Positions 1 through 8,899 of a stretch of DNA of 64,000 bases are shown here, one piece after another. Below the pieces are notes generated by a model. The model saw only the letters and a list, made by a program, of their open reading frames with translations, made no database searches and had not been told where the DNA came from. A program made the position numbers and the translations under genes. Location of the stretch: NCBI RefSeq assembly GCF_014651895.1, contig NZ_BMXT01000004.1, positions 1-64,000 of the forward strand, written 5' to 3'. The stretch comes from Rhodanobacter panaciterrae (GTDB lineage Bacteria; Pseudomonadota; Gammaproteobacteria; Xanthomonadales; Rhodanobacteraceae). Each line of letters opens with the position of its first letter. Position 1 is the first letter of the stretch.

Positions 1-66
1 ATCCACGTGACCAATCGTGCCGACGTTGACGTGCGGCTTGGTGCGTTCGAATTTACCCTTTGCCAT
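1..66 (-). CDS. tuf: Elongation factor Tu (N-terminal fragment, runs off the window)
   Basis: Only the first 22 codons are present, reading MAKGKFERTKPHVNVGTIGH and then VD, which is the standard EF-Tu amino terminus ending at the start of the GHVDHGKT P-loop. EF-Tu delivers aminoacyl-tRNA to the ribosome. It lies 79 nt downstream of tRNA-Thr, the same tRNA-Tyr/Gly/Thr-tuf order as the tufB operon of E. coli, so it is probably co-transcribed with the tRNAs from the promoter near 500-528. The rest of the gene is outside the window. Confidence 0.95.
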   Translation of the reverse strand, partial: MAKGKFERTKPHVNVGTIGHVD

Positions 67-145
67 GCGCGCTAAACCCCGATGGAGTCAATGAATTGAA
101 AGGAACCCGCCCTTTTCGGGGCTGACCGTGACCGGCCGGATGAAA

Positions 146-221
<76 letters not shown>

Positions 222-307
222 GTGTATTTGGTGTATTTCAGCCGTCCTCCGTGACGGCGTAGATCAAGACCAGCATCCTGCCGGACTCTTCAATCAAAGC
301 AGCGCAA

Positions 308-381
308 TGGAGCGGAAGGCGGGAATCGAACCCGCGTAATCAGTTTGGAAAACTGATGTTCTACCATTGAACTACTCCCGC
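308..381 (-). tRNA. tRNA-Gly (anticodon TCC)
   Basis: The 74-nt cloverleaf starts GCGGGAG and ends CTTCCGC-T-CCA. The anticodon loop TTTCCAA inside an ATCAG/CTGAT-type stem gives anticodon TCC. It is the middle tRNA of the operon that leads into tuf, equivalent to glyT of E. coli. Confidence 0.97.
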
Positions 382-399
382 CCTGCGCGGAACTCTTGC

Positions 400-485
400 T
401 GGTGGAGGGAGGTGGATTCGAACCACCGAAGGCGTAAGCCAGCAGATTTACAGTCTGCCCCCGTTGGCCGCTTGGGTATCCCTCC
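400..485 (-). tRNA. tRNA-Tyr (anticodon GTA)
   Basis: This is an 86-nt class II tRNA with a long variable arm. The acceptor is GGAGGGA/TCCCTCC followed by ACCA. The anticodon loop CTGTAAA in a GCAGA/TCTGC stem gives anticodon GTA. It is the first transcribed element after the promoter at 500-528. Confidence 0.97.
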
Positions 486-499
486 AACAAAGAACGCGT

Positions 500-528
500 A
501 TTGTGTGGATCGGGCCCCAAACTGTCAA
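500..528 (-). promoter_or_regulatory. Sigma-70 promoter of the tRNA-Tyr/Gly/Thr-tuf operon
   Basis: Reading the minus strand, TTGACA (528-523) is followed by exactly 17 nt and then CACAAT (505-500). The stretch after the -10 box, ACGCG, is GC-rich, the usual discriminator type of stringently controlled stable-RNA promoters. The first tRNA base is at 485, so the start site should lie about 5-10 nt upstream of it. Confidence 0.8.
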
Positions 529-589
529 CACCTTGTGGCACCAAATTCGCATGCTGGAGCGAATTTCCTGCGGAATTCCGCGTCCGTCA

Positions 590-1078
590 TCAGCCCAATG
601 ATGCGGCGCGCAGGTCGACCAGCTTCTCCATCCCCTTGGACAGTTCCAGCAACTGCTTCGCCTGCGCCTGCAGTTGACGCTCGCTGTCGTCGTGCGGCTC
701 CCAATGCGGCACCGGGGTCGGCTTGCCGTCCGGACGATCCAGCGCCACGAACACCATCACGCAACTGGTCGCCAGCCGGTGCTCGTCCTTGCGCAGGTCA
801 CGCGCCAGCACATCCACGGCGAAATGCATGCTCGAGGTACCGGTGTGGATCAGTCGCGCCCGCACCGTGACCATGTCACCGATCAGGATCGGCGCCACGA
901 ACTGGATGCCACTGACCGACGCGGTGACGCAATACGCCCCGCTCCAGGCCACAGCGCAGGCATAGCCGGCCTGGTCGATCCATTTCATCACCATGCCGCC
1001 ATGCACCTTGCCGCCGAAATTGACGTCGGTAGGCTCGGCGAGAAAGCGGAACGTCACTTCGTGCTGTTGTCCGGGCAT
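590..1078 (-). CDS. Acyl-CoA thioesterase, YciA-type hotdog protein
   Basis: This is a 162-residue cytoplasmic hotdog-fold protein that should hydrolyse acyl-CoA esters to free acid and CoA. Near the N terminus it carries FLAEPTDVNFGGKVHGG followed by MKWIDQAGYACA, the signature of the YciA/BACH thioesterase group. The ATG at 1078 is chosen because GGGAG lies 5 nt upstream. Longer in-frame starts at 1102 and above lack a ribosome site. The C-terminal tail is charged and helical. The gene stands alone between the tRNA operon promoter and a shared terminator at 1165-1198. The preferred chain length cannot be read from the sequence. Confidence 0.85.
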   Translation of the reverse strand: MPGQQHEVTFRFLAEPTDVNFGGKVHGGMVMKWIDQAGYACAVAWSGAYCVTASVSGIQFVAPILIGDMVTVRARLIHTGTSSMHFAVDVLARDLRKDEHRLATSCVMVFVALDRPDGKPTPVPHWEPHDDSERQLQAQAKQLLELSKGMEKLVDLRAASLG

Positions 1079-1164
1079 GTGGACTCCCGCGAAACTAACC
1101 ATGAATGGAATCCGCATTATGCCTATGCGGCAGTCAACCTGTTGCTCGGCAAACGGATGCACAC

Positions 1165-1198
1165 AAAAAAAGCCCCGGCCAGACCGGGGCTTTTTTTG
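1165..1198 (-). terminator. Bidirectional rho-independent terminator
   Basis: AGCCCCGG and CCGGGGCT form an 8-bp stem with a CCAGA loop. It is flanked by a run of A on one side and seven T on the other, so it can work on either strand. It sits just downstream of ychF (minus strand), whose transcription it should end. Confidence 0.85.
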
Positions 1199-1212
1199 TG
1201 GCGGAGCGAGGC

Positions 1213-2301
1213 TCAGACGTTGAACAGGAAGTGCAGCACGTCGCCATCCTTGACGATGTAGTCCTTGCCTTCCTTGCGCAACCGCCCGGCTGCAGCGGCA
1301 CCTGCCTCGCCCTTGTACTGGATGAAGTCGTCGTAGCTCATCGTCTCGGCGCGGATGAAGCCGCGCTCGAAGTCGGTATGGATCACCCCGGCCGCCTGTG
1401 GTGCGGTGAAACCGCGCTTGATCGTCCAGGCACGCACTTCCTTCACGCCGGCGGTGAAGTAGGTCTGCAGGTCGAGCAGTTTGTAACCGGCGCGGATCAC
1501 CCGGTTCAGACCCGGCTCGTCGAGGCCCATGTCCTTCAGGAACTCGTCGCGGTCCGCATCTTCCAGCTGCGCCATTTCCTCTTCGATCGCCGCACATACC
1601 GGCACCACTTCGGCACCTTCGGTGACGGCACGAGCACGCACCAGCTCCAGCAGCGGGTTGTTCTCGAAGCCGTCATCTGCGACGTTCGCGATGTACATCA
1701 ACGGCTTCAGGGTGAGCAGGAACAGGTCGCGCACCAGCGCCTTCTCTTCCTCGTCCAGGCCCAGGCTGCGCGCGGACTTGCCTTCATTGAGGCCAGCCGA
1801 CAGCTTCTGCAGCACCGGCTTCTTCGCCATGGCTTCCTTGTCGTTCGCCTTGGCCGCGCGCTCGGCACGGTTCAGTGCCTTGTCGACCGACTCCAGGTCC
1901 GCCAGCGCCAGCTCGGTGTCGATAGTGTCGATGTCGGAGAGCGGATCGACCTTGCCGGCGACATGGATCACGTCACCCTCGAAACAGCGCACCACGTGGG
2001 CGATCGCATCCACTTCGCGGATATGCGCCAGGAACTTGTTGCCGAGACCTTCGCCCTTCGACGCACCGGCGACCAGGCCGGCGATGTCGACGAACTCGAC
2101 CGCGGTCGGGATCACCTTCTGCGGATTGACGATGGCGGACAGTGCATTGAGACGCGGGTCAGGCACCGGCACCACGCCCACATTCGGCTCGATCGTGCAG
2201 AACGGAAAGTTCGCCGCCGCGATGCCGGCCTTGGTCAGCGCGTTGAACAGGGTGGACTTGCCGACGTTAGGCAGGCCGACGATGCCGCATTTGATACCCA
2301 T
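1213..2301 (-). CDS. ychF: Ribosome-binding P-loop NTPase YchF (Obg-like ATPase)
   Basis: A 362-residue Obg-family NTPase that associates with ribosomes; family members prefer ATP to GTP and affect stress responses. The P-loop GLPNVGKST is at residues 8-16 and DIAGLV is the switch II motif. The usual NKxD specificity motif is replaced by NVAD, in keeping with the relaxed base specificity of YchF. A C-terminal TGS domain ends in [13 protein letters not shown]. The start is the ATG before [16 protein letters not shown], which gives the normal family length (363 aa in E. coli). It is the last gene of the lolB-to-ychF block and is followed by a strong terminator. Confidence 0.97.
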   Translation of the reverse strand: MGIKCGIVGLPNVGKSTLFNALTKAGIAAANFPFCTIEPNVGVVPVPDPRLNALSAIVNPQKVIPTAVEFVDIAGLVAGASKGEGLGNKFLAHIREVDAIAHVVRCFEGDVIHVAGKVDPLSDIDTIDTELALADLESVDKALNRAERAAKANDKEAMAKKPVLQKLSAGLNEGKSARSLGLDEEEKALVRDLFLLTLKPLMYIANVADDGFENNPLLELVRARAVTEGAEVVPVCAAIEEEMAQLEDADRDEFLKDMGLDEPGLNRVIRAGYKLLDLQTYFTAGVKEVRAWTIKRGFTAPQAAGVIHTDFERGFIRAETMSYDDFIQYKGEAGAAAAGRLRKEGKDYIVKDGDVLHFLFNV

Positions 2302-2382
2302 GATGATTCCGGTGGGGAAACGCGTGTGGCTATCGGTCGAATGACCGGCCCGCAACCCGCGTCTGCCGCATAAATGGTGGTG

Positions 2383-2976
2383 TTACCTGGTTTTGCTTTC
2401 TTCTGTCGTATGCAACTGCTGCATCGCCTTGTCGAACTGACCGTCGACCGCCAGCGGCAGCACGTCCATGGTGCGGGCGATACCGCCGAGGATCGCATCC
2501 TCGTCCTGCGCCGATGGCCGGCCCAACACCCATGGCGTGACTTGGTCGCGATGACCGGGATGACCGATGCCCACGCGCAGGCGATGAAACTTGCCGTGAC
2601 CCAGATGTGCCATGAGGTCGCGCAGACCGTTCTGGCCGCCGTGGCCACCGTCGAACTTCATCCGCACGGTACCGGCAGGCAGGTCCAGATCATCGTGCGC
2701 AATCAGGCACTGTTCCGGCTCGATCTTGTAGTAGCGCAACGCCGAAACCACGGCGATGCCGCTCTTGTTCATGAAGGTGGAGGGCTTGAGCAACCATATC
2801 TGCTGGCCGCCGATGCGCACGCGACAGCTTTCGCCATGCAGCTTGCCATCGAAACTGAAACGCTCGCCCTGCCCGCTGGCCAGAGCGTCAACAAACCAGA
2901 ACCCGGCGTTGTGCCGGGTTCGGAGATATTCGGCACCGGGATTGCCCAGTCCGACGATGAGTTGCAGTCCTGCCAT
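2383..2976 (-). CDS. pth: Peptidyl-tRNA hydrolase
   Basis: A 197-residue Pth1-family enzyme that releases tRNA from peptidyl-tRNA dropped by stalled ribosomes. Visible hallmarks are NPGAEYLRTRHNAGF with the catalytic histidine, STFMNKSG, HDDLDLPAGTVR with the catalytic aspartate, and GGQNGLRD. Length and motif spacing are normal. It lies between rplY and ychF on the same strand, the arrangement found across gammaproteobacteria, and is likely read from the same transcript as prs and rplY. Confidence 0.97.
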   Translation of the reverse strand: MAGLQLIVGLGNPGAEYLRTRHNAGFWFVDALASGQGERFSFDGKLHGESCRVRIGGQQIWLLKPSTFMNKSGIAVVSALRYYKIEPEQCLIAHDDLDLPAGTVRMKFDGGHGGQNGLRDLMAHLGHGKFHRLRVGIGHPGHRDQVTPWVLGRPSAQDEDAILGGIARTMDVLPLAVDGQFDKAMQQLHTTEESKTR

Positions 2977-3029
2977 GAGCAGCCAGCCATGCGAGTCCCG
3001 CGCCCGATACGGGCGCGGGACAGCATGAC

Positions 3030-3722
3030 TTACTTCTTGTCGGCAGGCTTGGCTGCAGGCTTGGCAGACTTGGCTGCAGCGGCCTTGTTCGCCTCGGCCT
3101 CGGCCACGGCAGCAGCGTCTTCGGCAGCGTCCTCGGCACTTTCCTTGACCACGTTGACCGTGACCACCGGGATGTCGTGCGACTCACCGAGCTGCAGCGC
3201 GGGCAATTCGACATTGGCCGGCAGCTTCAGCTCGGACAGGTGGACGATGTCGCCAGCCTTCAGCGCGCCCAGGTCGAGTTCGATGAACTCGGGCAGGTGC
3301 TTCGGCAGGCAGCTGACTTCCACTTCGGTCAGGTTGTGCGAGATCACCACGCCAGAGGTCTTGCCGGCCGGCGACGATTCCTGGTTCAGGAAGTGCAGCG
3401 GCACGTTCACGCGCACCTTGGCGTTCTCGTCGATGCGCAGGAAATCCATGTGCATCATCAGCTGCTTGTACGGATGCTTCTGCCAGTCGCGCACCAGCAC
3501 CTTCTGCACCTTGCCGTCGACGTTGAGGTCGAGCACCGAGGAGAAGAACCACTCGTTCTTCGCGGCGAGCAGGATGGTGTTGTGTTCGATCTGGATGCTC
3601 TCGGGGGCCTGGCCGGCGCCGTAGACGACGGCAGGCACGAAGCTCGCATGACGCAGGCGGCGGCTCGCACCTTTCCCCTCGTCCTTGCGGCTCTGCGCCT
3701 TGATTTCATGAGTCTTGGTCAT
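3030..3722 (-). CDS. rplY: 50S ribosomal protein L25 (CTC/TL5 long form)
   Basis: A 230-residue protein that binds 5S rRNA. The N-terminal L25 domain begins MTKTHEIKAQSRKDEGKGAS and is followed by a C-terminal beta domain (about residues 98-190) typical of the general-stress CTC form. It ends in a flexible Ala/Lys/Glu-rich tail finishing AKPADKK. E. coli L25 is only 94 residues, so this is the long version usual in Xanthomonadales. The prs-rplY gap (3723-3812) holds a small GCCGCC-TCGC-GGCGGC hairpin without a U tract. Confidence 0.95.
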   Translation of the reverse strand: MTKTHEIKAQSRKDEGKGASRRLRHASFVPAVVYGAGQAPESIQIEHNTILLAAKNEWFFSSVLDLNVDGKVQKVLVRDWQKHPYKQLMMHMDFLRIDENAKVRVNVPLHFLNQESSPAGKTSGVVISHNLTEVEVSCLPKHLPEFIELDLGALKAGDIVHLSELKLPANVELPALQLGESHDIPVVTVNVVKESAEDAAEDAAAVAEAEANKAAAAKSAKPAAKPADKK

Positions 3723-3812
3723 TTCAGTACTACCTAGGTTTGTGTTTGCCGCCTCGCGGCGGCTTGAATGGTTCCCCCGCGACCAGAGGAACCGAGTAAA
3801 GGGACAAGTCCC

Positions 3813-4772
3813 TCAGTCGACGTACAACGAACTCACCGACTCGCCAAAGGCGATGCGGCGAATGGTTTCCGCCAGCAGCTCGGCAACCGAGAGCTGACGG
3901 ATCTTGGCGCAGGCCTGCACTTCCGGGCGCAGCGGCAAGGTGTTGGTGACCACCAGCTGGTCGAGCTGGGAGCCTTCGATATTGCTGATCGCCGCACCCG
4001 ACAACACCGGGTGCACGCAGTAGGCGACCACCTTGCGGGCACCGCGATCCTTCAACGCCGCCGCTGCCGCACACAGCGTACCGGCAGTGTCGACGATGTC
4101 GTCGACCATCACGCAGGTCTTGCCTTCCACGTCGCCGATGATGTTCATCACGGTGGACACGTTCGCGCGCGGCCGGCGTTTGTCGATGATCGCCAGATCG
4201 GCATCGTCCAGCCGCTTGGCGATGGCCCGCGCACGCACCACACCACCCACGTCCGGACTGACCACGATCAGGTCGTCCATGCTGTGGCTGCGCCAGATGT
4301 CGGCCAGCAGCACCGGCGAGGCATATACGTTGTCGACCGGAATATCGAAGAAACCCTGGATCTGGTCGGCATGCAGATCCACCGTCAACACCCGGTCGAC
4401 GCCGGCGGCGCCAATCATCCTGGCAGCCAACTTGGCGGTGATCGGCACCCGCGCCGAACGCGGCCGGCGATCCTGTCTGGCATAACCGAAATACGGGATC
4501 ACCGCGGTGACACTGGCCGCCGAGGCACGCTTGAGCGCATCGGTCAGCGCCAGCAGCTCGAACAGGTTTACCGCGCTCGGCGCGCCGGTCGGCTGCAGCA
4601 CGAACACTTCCTGCTTGCGGACATTTTCCTCGATCTCGATCTGCACTTCGCCGTCGCTGAACGTGCCGACCAGTGCCTTGCCCAGCGGCACGCCCAGACG
4701 ATGGGCGACATCCTCGGCCAAGGCACGGTGCGCGTTACCGGTAAACAGCATCATCGGGGTGGACGTGTCCAC
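3813..4772 (-). CDS. prs: Ribose-phosphate pyrophosphokinase (PRPP synthase)
   Basis: A 319-residue enzyme that makes PRPP from ribose 5-phosphate and ATP for purine, pyrimidine, His, Trp and NAD synthesis. It shows the flexible-loop motif [12 protein letters not shown], the signature [17 protein letters not shown] and the PRPP-binding loop [10 protein letters not shown]. The GTG at 4772 is chosen because GAGG lies 7 nt upstream; a TTG 18 nt earlier has no ribosome site. tRNA-Gln lies immediately upstream and rplY downstream, so the tRNA is probably cut out of a longer messenger. Confidence 0.96.
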   Translation of the reverse strand: MDTSTPMMLFTGNAHRALAEDVAHRLGVPLGKALVGTFSDGEVQIEIEENVRKQEVFVLQPTGAPSAVNLFELLALTDALKRASAASVTAVIPYFGYARQDRRPRSARVPITAKLAARMIGAAGVDRVLTVDLHADQIQGFFDIPVDNVYASPVLLADIWRSHSMDDLIVVSPDVGGVVRARAIAKRLDDADLAIIDKRRPRANVSTVMNIIGDVEGKTCVMVDDIVDTAGTLCAAAAALKDRGARKVVAYCVHPVLSGAAISNIEGSQLDQLVVTNTLPLRPEVQACAKIRQLSVAELLAETIRRIAFGESVSSLYVD

Positions 4773-4804
4773 GGTGTTACCTCGAAACAAAAGCCATCAT
4801 GAAA

Positions 4805-4881
4805 TGGCTGGGGCGGCAGGATTCGAACCTGCGTATGCGGGAATCAAAATCCCGTGCCTTAACCAGCTTGGCGACGCCCCA
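4805..4881 (-). tRNA. tRNA-Gln (anticodon TTG)
   Basis: A 77-nt cloverleaf starting TGGGGCG and closing with CGCCCCA-G-CCA. The anticodon loop TTTTGAT within CGGGA/TCCCG gives TTG. It lies between ispE (stop at 4928) and prs (start 4772) on the same strand, with no obvious own promoter in the 46-nt gap, so it is likely processed from the ispE-prs transcript. Confidence 0.97.
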
Positions 4882-4927
4882 GTAGTATTTGTGTTCGCTT
4901 GTACCTGTCGCTGTTGTTGCCTGACCG

Positions 4928-6370
4928 TCAGCGGCCGTCTGTTGTCCGTGTCGCCCGCGCCGCGCCGCGATGGCGCGCCAATGCATCCTGCAGGGGTGAC
5001 ACATCGACACCCATGGCCACCTGCGCCGTGAATGCCGCCGGGCAACGTGCGGTAATCGTCGTCGCCCGATCGAATGACTTCGCCTCCAGAAACACGCAGC
5101 CACCGCTGCCGGACAGCCGCGCCTGACCGAAACCGCCGAGCCAGTCCAGTGCTGCAGCCACCCGCGGGTGCCGCGCACGTACGACCGGCGCAAAGGCGTT
5201 TTCCGTCGTTTCACCGGAAACAAAGGACGAAATTGTCGCCCGCGGGGCATTTCGTGTCAATTCAGACGCTTGAAAAAGCGCGGCGGTCGGCACCGATTCG
5301 TGCGGGTCGATCACCACATAGTGCCGCGACGGCAGGCTCAGTGGGGTGAGCTGCTCGCCGATGCCCTCGGCCCAGGCCGAGCCGCCGCGCACGAACACCG
5401 GCACGTCGGCACCGAGCTGGCGGCCTAGCTCGGCCAGCACATCCTCGGCCAGATCCAGCTGCCAGAGCTGGTTCAACGCCACCAGCACGGTCGCCGCGTC
5501 GGAACTGCCGCCACCCAGGCCGCCGCCCATCGGAATGCGCTTTTCCACCTCGATATCCACGCCGAGCGAGACGCCGGCGTGCTCGATATCCGCGCTGTGC
5601 GGAACGCCGGCGTGCTGCTGCAGCAACTGCGCTGCGCGCACCACCAGATCCGTATGCGCGGGCACGCCCGGTATCTCGCCGTGTCGCCGGATCTCGCCGT
5701 CATCGCGCAGGCGCAGGCGGATCTCGTCGCCCCAGTCGAGCAGGCGGAATACGGTCTGCAATTCGTGGTAACCATCGGGCCGACGCCCGGTGATGCGCAG
5801 GAACAGGTTCAACTTGGCCGGCGCGGGCCACACCGTCCACTCGTCGTGACCTGGCGCCGACAGCGGCCGGCTCATGAACACACGCAGGTGATCGGGAAAC
5901 CCGTTCTCGCGATCGCGCTGGCGCGCATACGCAAATGCCGGATCGTCCTTGTCGACCACGGCAAAGCCATGCTTCGCATAGAACGGCGCATTCCAGCGCA
6001 CGTCGGCCAACGTGCCCAGGTCGACCCGCCGGTAGCCGGCGGCCCGCGCCCACGCGCAAGCGCGCTCCAGCAGGGCCGCGCCGATGCCGCGCTGGCCATA
6101 TTCCGGCAACACGTCGATTTCGGCGATGCCGATGACCGCGCCGCCCGCGTCTGTATCCAGCCACACGAAACCGACTGGTGCGGCCGCCTCGTTCAACGCC
6201 ACCCAGACCAGGCCGCGACCGATCGCCTGCTGTAGCAACTCCGGTGGGATCGACATCGCCGAGTAACTCGGCCACGCCGGATGACCACGGAACAACTGCA
6301 CGGCCTGGCGCTCGATCGCGCACAAGGCATCGACCTGGCTCGGCTCGGCACGTTCGATCAGGAAGGCCAT
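4928..6370 (-). CDS. ispE: GNAT acetyltransferase fused to IspE kinase
   Basis: A single open frame of 480 residues. Residues 1-168 form a GNAT acetyltransferase with the acetyl-CoA loop YGQRGIGAAL (91-100) and a FYAKHGFAVVD end-of-domain motif. Residues 180-480 form 4-diphosphocytidyl-2-C-methyl-D-erythritol kinase of the MEP isoprenoid pathway. The kinase part shows PAPAKLNLFLR, the GHMP ATP loop PMGGGLGGGSSDAA (280-293) and LGADVPVF with the catalytic Asp322. There is no stop codon between the two parts. An internal ATG at 5875 could give a 315-residue IspE alone, but it has no clear Shine-Dalgarno. The start at 6370 follows GGA by 6 nt; ATG 6373 and GTG 6388 are alternatives. IspE is essential in MEP-pathway bacteria, so this part must work. 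The acetyl acceptor is unknown. Confidence 0.88.
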   Translation of the reverse strand: MAFLIERAEPSQVDALCAIERQAVQLFRGHPAWPSYSAMSIPPELLQQAIGRGLVWVALNEAAAPVGFVWLDTDAGGAVIGIAEIDVLPEYGQRGIGAALLERACAWARAAGYRRVDLGTLADVRWNAPFYAKHGFAVVDKDDPAFAYARQRDRENGFPDHLRVFMSRPLSAPGHDEWTVWPAPAKLNLFLRITGRRPDGYHELQTVFRLLDWGDEIRLRLRDDGEIRRHGEIPGVPAHTDLVVRAAQLLQQHAGVPHSADIEHAGVSLGVDIEVEKRIPMGGGLGGGSSDAATVLVALNQLWQLDLAEDVLAELGRQLGADVPVFVRGGSAWAEGIGEQLTPLSLPSRHYVVIDPHESVPTAALFQASELTRNAPRATISSFVSGETTENAFAPVVRARHPRVAAALDWLGGFGQARLSGSGGCVFLEAKSFDRATTITARCPAAFTAQVAMGVDVSPLQDALARHRGAARATRTTDGR

Positions 6371-6449
6371 CATGGTTCCGTCATTCACACAACGGCCGCA
6401 TCGCCGTCAGAGGGCGCAAAGCCTAACCCAACCGGGATGACGACGGCGC

Positions 6450-7052
6450 TTACTGGAACTGCCACGATTCGATCGACAGTTTCACCTTGTACGGCAATTT
6501 CTCGGCGTACACCTTCTTTGGCAGCGGCGGCTGGCGACTGCCGTCCCATTCACGATAATCGACCGCCCAGCCATCCTGCTGCAGCAGCGACGGCAACCGG
6601 TCCGTGCCGAAACTCAGTTCAGCCGGACCACTGTCGGCGCGCAGGCCAAGCACCCAGGCGCGCAGGTCGCGCAGCGGCACTTCCCAGCCCAATGCCTTGC
6701 GCATCAACGCCTCGGCATCCGGCCCGCGCAACGGGCCCGGCTCGAGACCTTCCAGCAACGCGCCATCCGCACCGCCACTGAGCCGGAAACTCTTGCCGGT
6801 GATCGGCGCACGCAGCACGAACTCGTATTGGTCACCATTTTGCGTCCAGCTGAAACTGCCGCTGCCACCGTCCTTGCCATCGGAAACGCCGAGACGCCCC
6901 TGCAGTACCCAGTGATCGGCATGCGCCAGCGCCTGCTCGCGCACGAGCTGGGCGTTGAGCAAACCGGCGTCGCCCTTCATGCGTACCGCGGGCACGCAGG
7001 CGGCCAGCAGCAGCGGCAACGCGACTGCGAGAAAACGGAGATTTCGCTTCAT
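6450..7052 (-). CDS. lolB: Outer-membrane lipoprotein insertion factor LolB
   Basis: A 200-residue lipoprotein that receives lipoproteins from LolA and inserts them into the outer membrane. The signal peptide MKRNLRFLAVALPLLLAAC ends in a lipobox with Cys19. The body carries the LolB-type pattern WVLQGRLGVSDG and FSWTQNGDQYEF, ending in LSIESWQF. The upstream in-frame extension is shadow sequence of the TPR gene. It overlaps the end of the TPR gene by 4 nt (ATGA) and precedes ispE, the usual lolB-ispE order of this lineage. Confidence 0.92.
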   Translation of the reverse strand: MKRNLRFLAVALPLLLAACVPAVRMKGDAGLLNAQLVREQALAHADHWVLQGRLGVSDGKDGGSGSFSWTQNGDQYEFVLRAPITGKSFRLSGGADGALLEGLEPGPLRGPDAEALMRKALGWEVPLRDLRAWVLGLRADSGPAELSFGTDRLPSLLQQDGWAVDYREWDGSRQPPLPKKVYAEKLPYKVKLSIESWQFQ

Positions 7053-8800
7053 GGATGCAACCGCTTCAGGGTTTGCTGCAGGCTGCTGCTGTGCGGATCG
7101 AGCTTGCGCACCTCGTCGAAGACGCGCTGCGCATCCTGCGTATGGCCCTGCTTCCACAACACTTCGCCCAGATGCACGCCGACATCGGCGTCCTTGCGTG
7201 CCAGCCAGGCGCCACGCAGTGTCTGCGCTGCCTGATCCAGATTGCCCATGCGGTATTGCAGCCAACCCCACGAATCGGCGATCGCAGGATCATCCGGTTT
7301 GGCCGCGCGGGCGACACTGATCAATCGCTCAGCCTCGGGCAGGTCGCGATTCGCATCGGCCAGGGTGTAGCCGAGCGCATTGCTGGCATCGACATCGCCC
7401 GGCTTGATCTTCAGCAGATGCTGGAAATCCTGCACTGCCAGATCGATCTGGCCCGCGTCGGCATAGGTCAGGCCACGGTTGTACAGCAGCCCTGGATCGT
7501 CCGGCACCACTTGCAGGGCGTGGCTGAAGGCAGCCTCGGCCTTCGCATAATTCTGTTCGCGCAGATACAACTCGGCATCGAGCTGCCACGCCTGCCGCAG
7601 CTGCGCCGGCTGATCGAGATAGCTCATCTGCATCTGCTCGAGCATTTGATGCGCATCGGCCCGCTTGCCTTGCGAGTGCAGCAACATCGCACTGTGCAGG
7701 TCGGCATCGAACGCATGCGCGTCGTCATCGCCCACCTGCTCGTACCAGGCCAATGCCTCGGCATCGCGATGCTGCATCTCGGCCAGCTGACCGAGCAGAT
7801 AGGCGCTGGCAGTACGCACATCGGGCGGGGCCTTCTGCATCTCCTGATACAGCGCTGCCAGCGCCTTGTCGTTCTTGTCGCGCGCCGCCAGGCCCGCGCG
7901 CATCGCGTAGGTGTCGGCGTTCTGCGGACCCTGTTCGAGCAACCTGGACGCGCCGGTGTAGTCACCGGCCTGGCTGAGCAGACCGGCGTAGGCCAGCCGC
8001 AGCTGGGTATTCTTCGGCGCCTTGGCCAGCGCCTTCTGCAGCAGCAGGCGGGCACCGGCGCGATCGCCATCCTTGAATTTCATCTGCGCCGCCCAGGCGT
8101 AGGTTTCGGCGCTCTTGAAGCGCTGCACCGCTGCGTCCGCAATCTGCATGGCGTAGGCGTGCCGGCCGAACTTGTCGCCCAGTTCGCTCATCGCCAGCCA
8201 GGCCTGCGCTTCGCCGGGCAAACGTTGCGGAGTCGCCAGGGCTTCCAGCAGACGCGCCGCCTGGGCCTGATCGCGCGCACCTACCAGCACACGACCGAAC
8301 TGACGCCAGGCATCCTTGTCGCCACTGGCGGTCAACAGCTCCAGCTGGCGCCGCGCTTCGTCCGCATCGCCATGATTCAGCGCCAGCTCGGCACGCGCCT
8401 GCGCCATCCCGGCCGGCTTCGCGCCCAGTGCCTGCCAGCGGTCCAGCGCCCGCTGTGCTGCCGCATCGTCGCGCACAGCAATCGCCAGGCCGGCAGCTCG
8501 CTCGGCCACCTCGGGATCGTTGCTCAGCGCCATCGCCTTGCCGTAATGGTCCGAGGCCGTCTTCAAGTCGGTATGGCTCAACGCCATCTCACCGGCCAGC
8601 AACTGCGCCATCACGTCGTGATCGGCGTCCGGCGTGGCCACCACCAGGGTTGCCAACGGTTGCGCGGTGCCGACCGTTTTCTGGGCCGGCCGCAGCGGCG
8701 CACCGGCACAGGCGGCCAGACCCAGCGCCAGCAGCGTGAGTGCCGTAAAATGCCGCAGTTGCTTGAACTTGCTCGCCCCGCTCCGCACACTACTCTCCAT
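7049..8800 (-). CDS. TPR-repeat lipoprotein
   Basis: A protein of about 583 residues with a lipoprotein signal (LGLAAC, Cys31) followed by tandem tetratricopeptide repeats, clearest towards the C terminus (for example the helix pairs around DPGLLYNRGLTYADAGQIDLA). The ATG at 8800 follows AGG by 7 nt. A GTG at 8788 preceded by GGAG at 6 nt would give a tidier signal peptide and may be the real start. The gene is first in the block running into lolB, overlapping it by 4 nt, and is divergent from hemA. By position it is the usual TPR partner of lolB in Xanthomonadales, perhaps a scaffold in envelope biogenesis. No enzymatic motif is seen. Confidence 0.85.
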   Translation of the reverse strand: MESSVRSGASKFKQLRHFTALTLLALGLAACAGAPLRPAQKTVGTAQPLATLVVATPDADHDVMAQLLAGEMALSHTDLKTASDHYGKAMALSNDPEVAERAAGLAIAVRDDAAAQRALDRWQALGAKPAGMAQARAELALNHGDADEARRQLELLTASGDKDAWRQFGRVLVGARDQAQAARLLEALATPQRLPGEAQAWLAMSELGDKFGRHAYAMQIADAAVQRFKSAETYAWAAQMKFKDGDRAGARLLLQKALAKAPKNTQLRLAYAGLLSQAGDYTGASRLLEQGPQNADTYAMRAGLAARDKNDKALAALYQEMQKAPPDVRTASAYLLGQLAEMQHRDAEALAWYEQVGDDDAHAFDADLHSAMLLHSQGKRADAHQMLEQMQMSYLDQPAQLRQAWQLDAELYLREQNYAKAEAAFSHALQVVPDDPGLLYNRGLTYADAGQIDLAVQDFQHLLKIKPGDVDASNALGYTLADANRDLPEAERLISVARAAKPDDPAIADSWGWLQYRMGNLDQAAQTLRGAWLARKDADVGVHLGEVLWKQGHTQDAQRVFDEVRKLDPHSSSLQQTLKRLHP

Positions 8801-8899
8801 CCACATGCCTGTTCTGCTCGCCTTGCTCATCGCCTGGCGACGTTGCGCCAAGCTTAGCCTACGCCGCCGGATCCCTGCCGCCGAGATGCTCTCCTCACC

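Noticed and set aside
3748..3763. The GCCGCC/GGCGGC hairpin in the prs-rplY gap as a terminator
   Set aside because: No T run on the transcribed strand; it may only be an mRNA processing or pausing hairpin.
7049..7271. An N-terminal extension of LolB beyond 7052
   Set aside because: It overlaps the TPR coding sequence; the lipoprotein signal begins at 7052.
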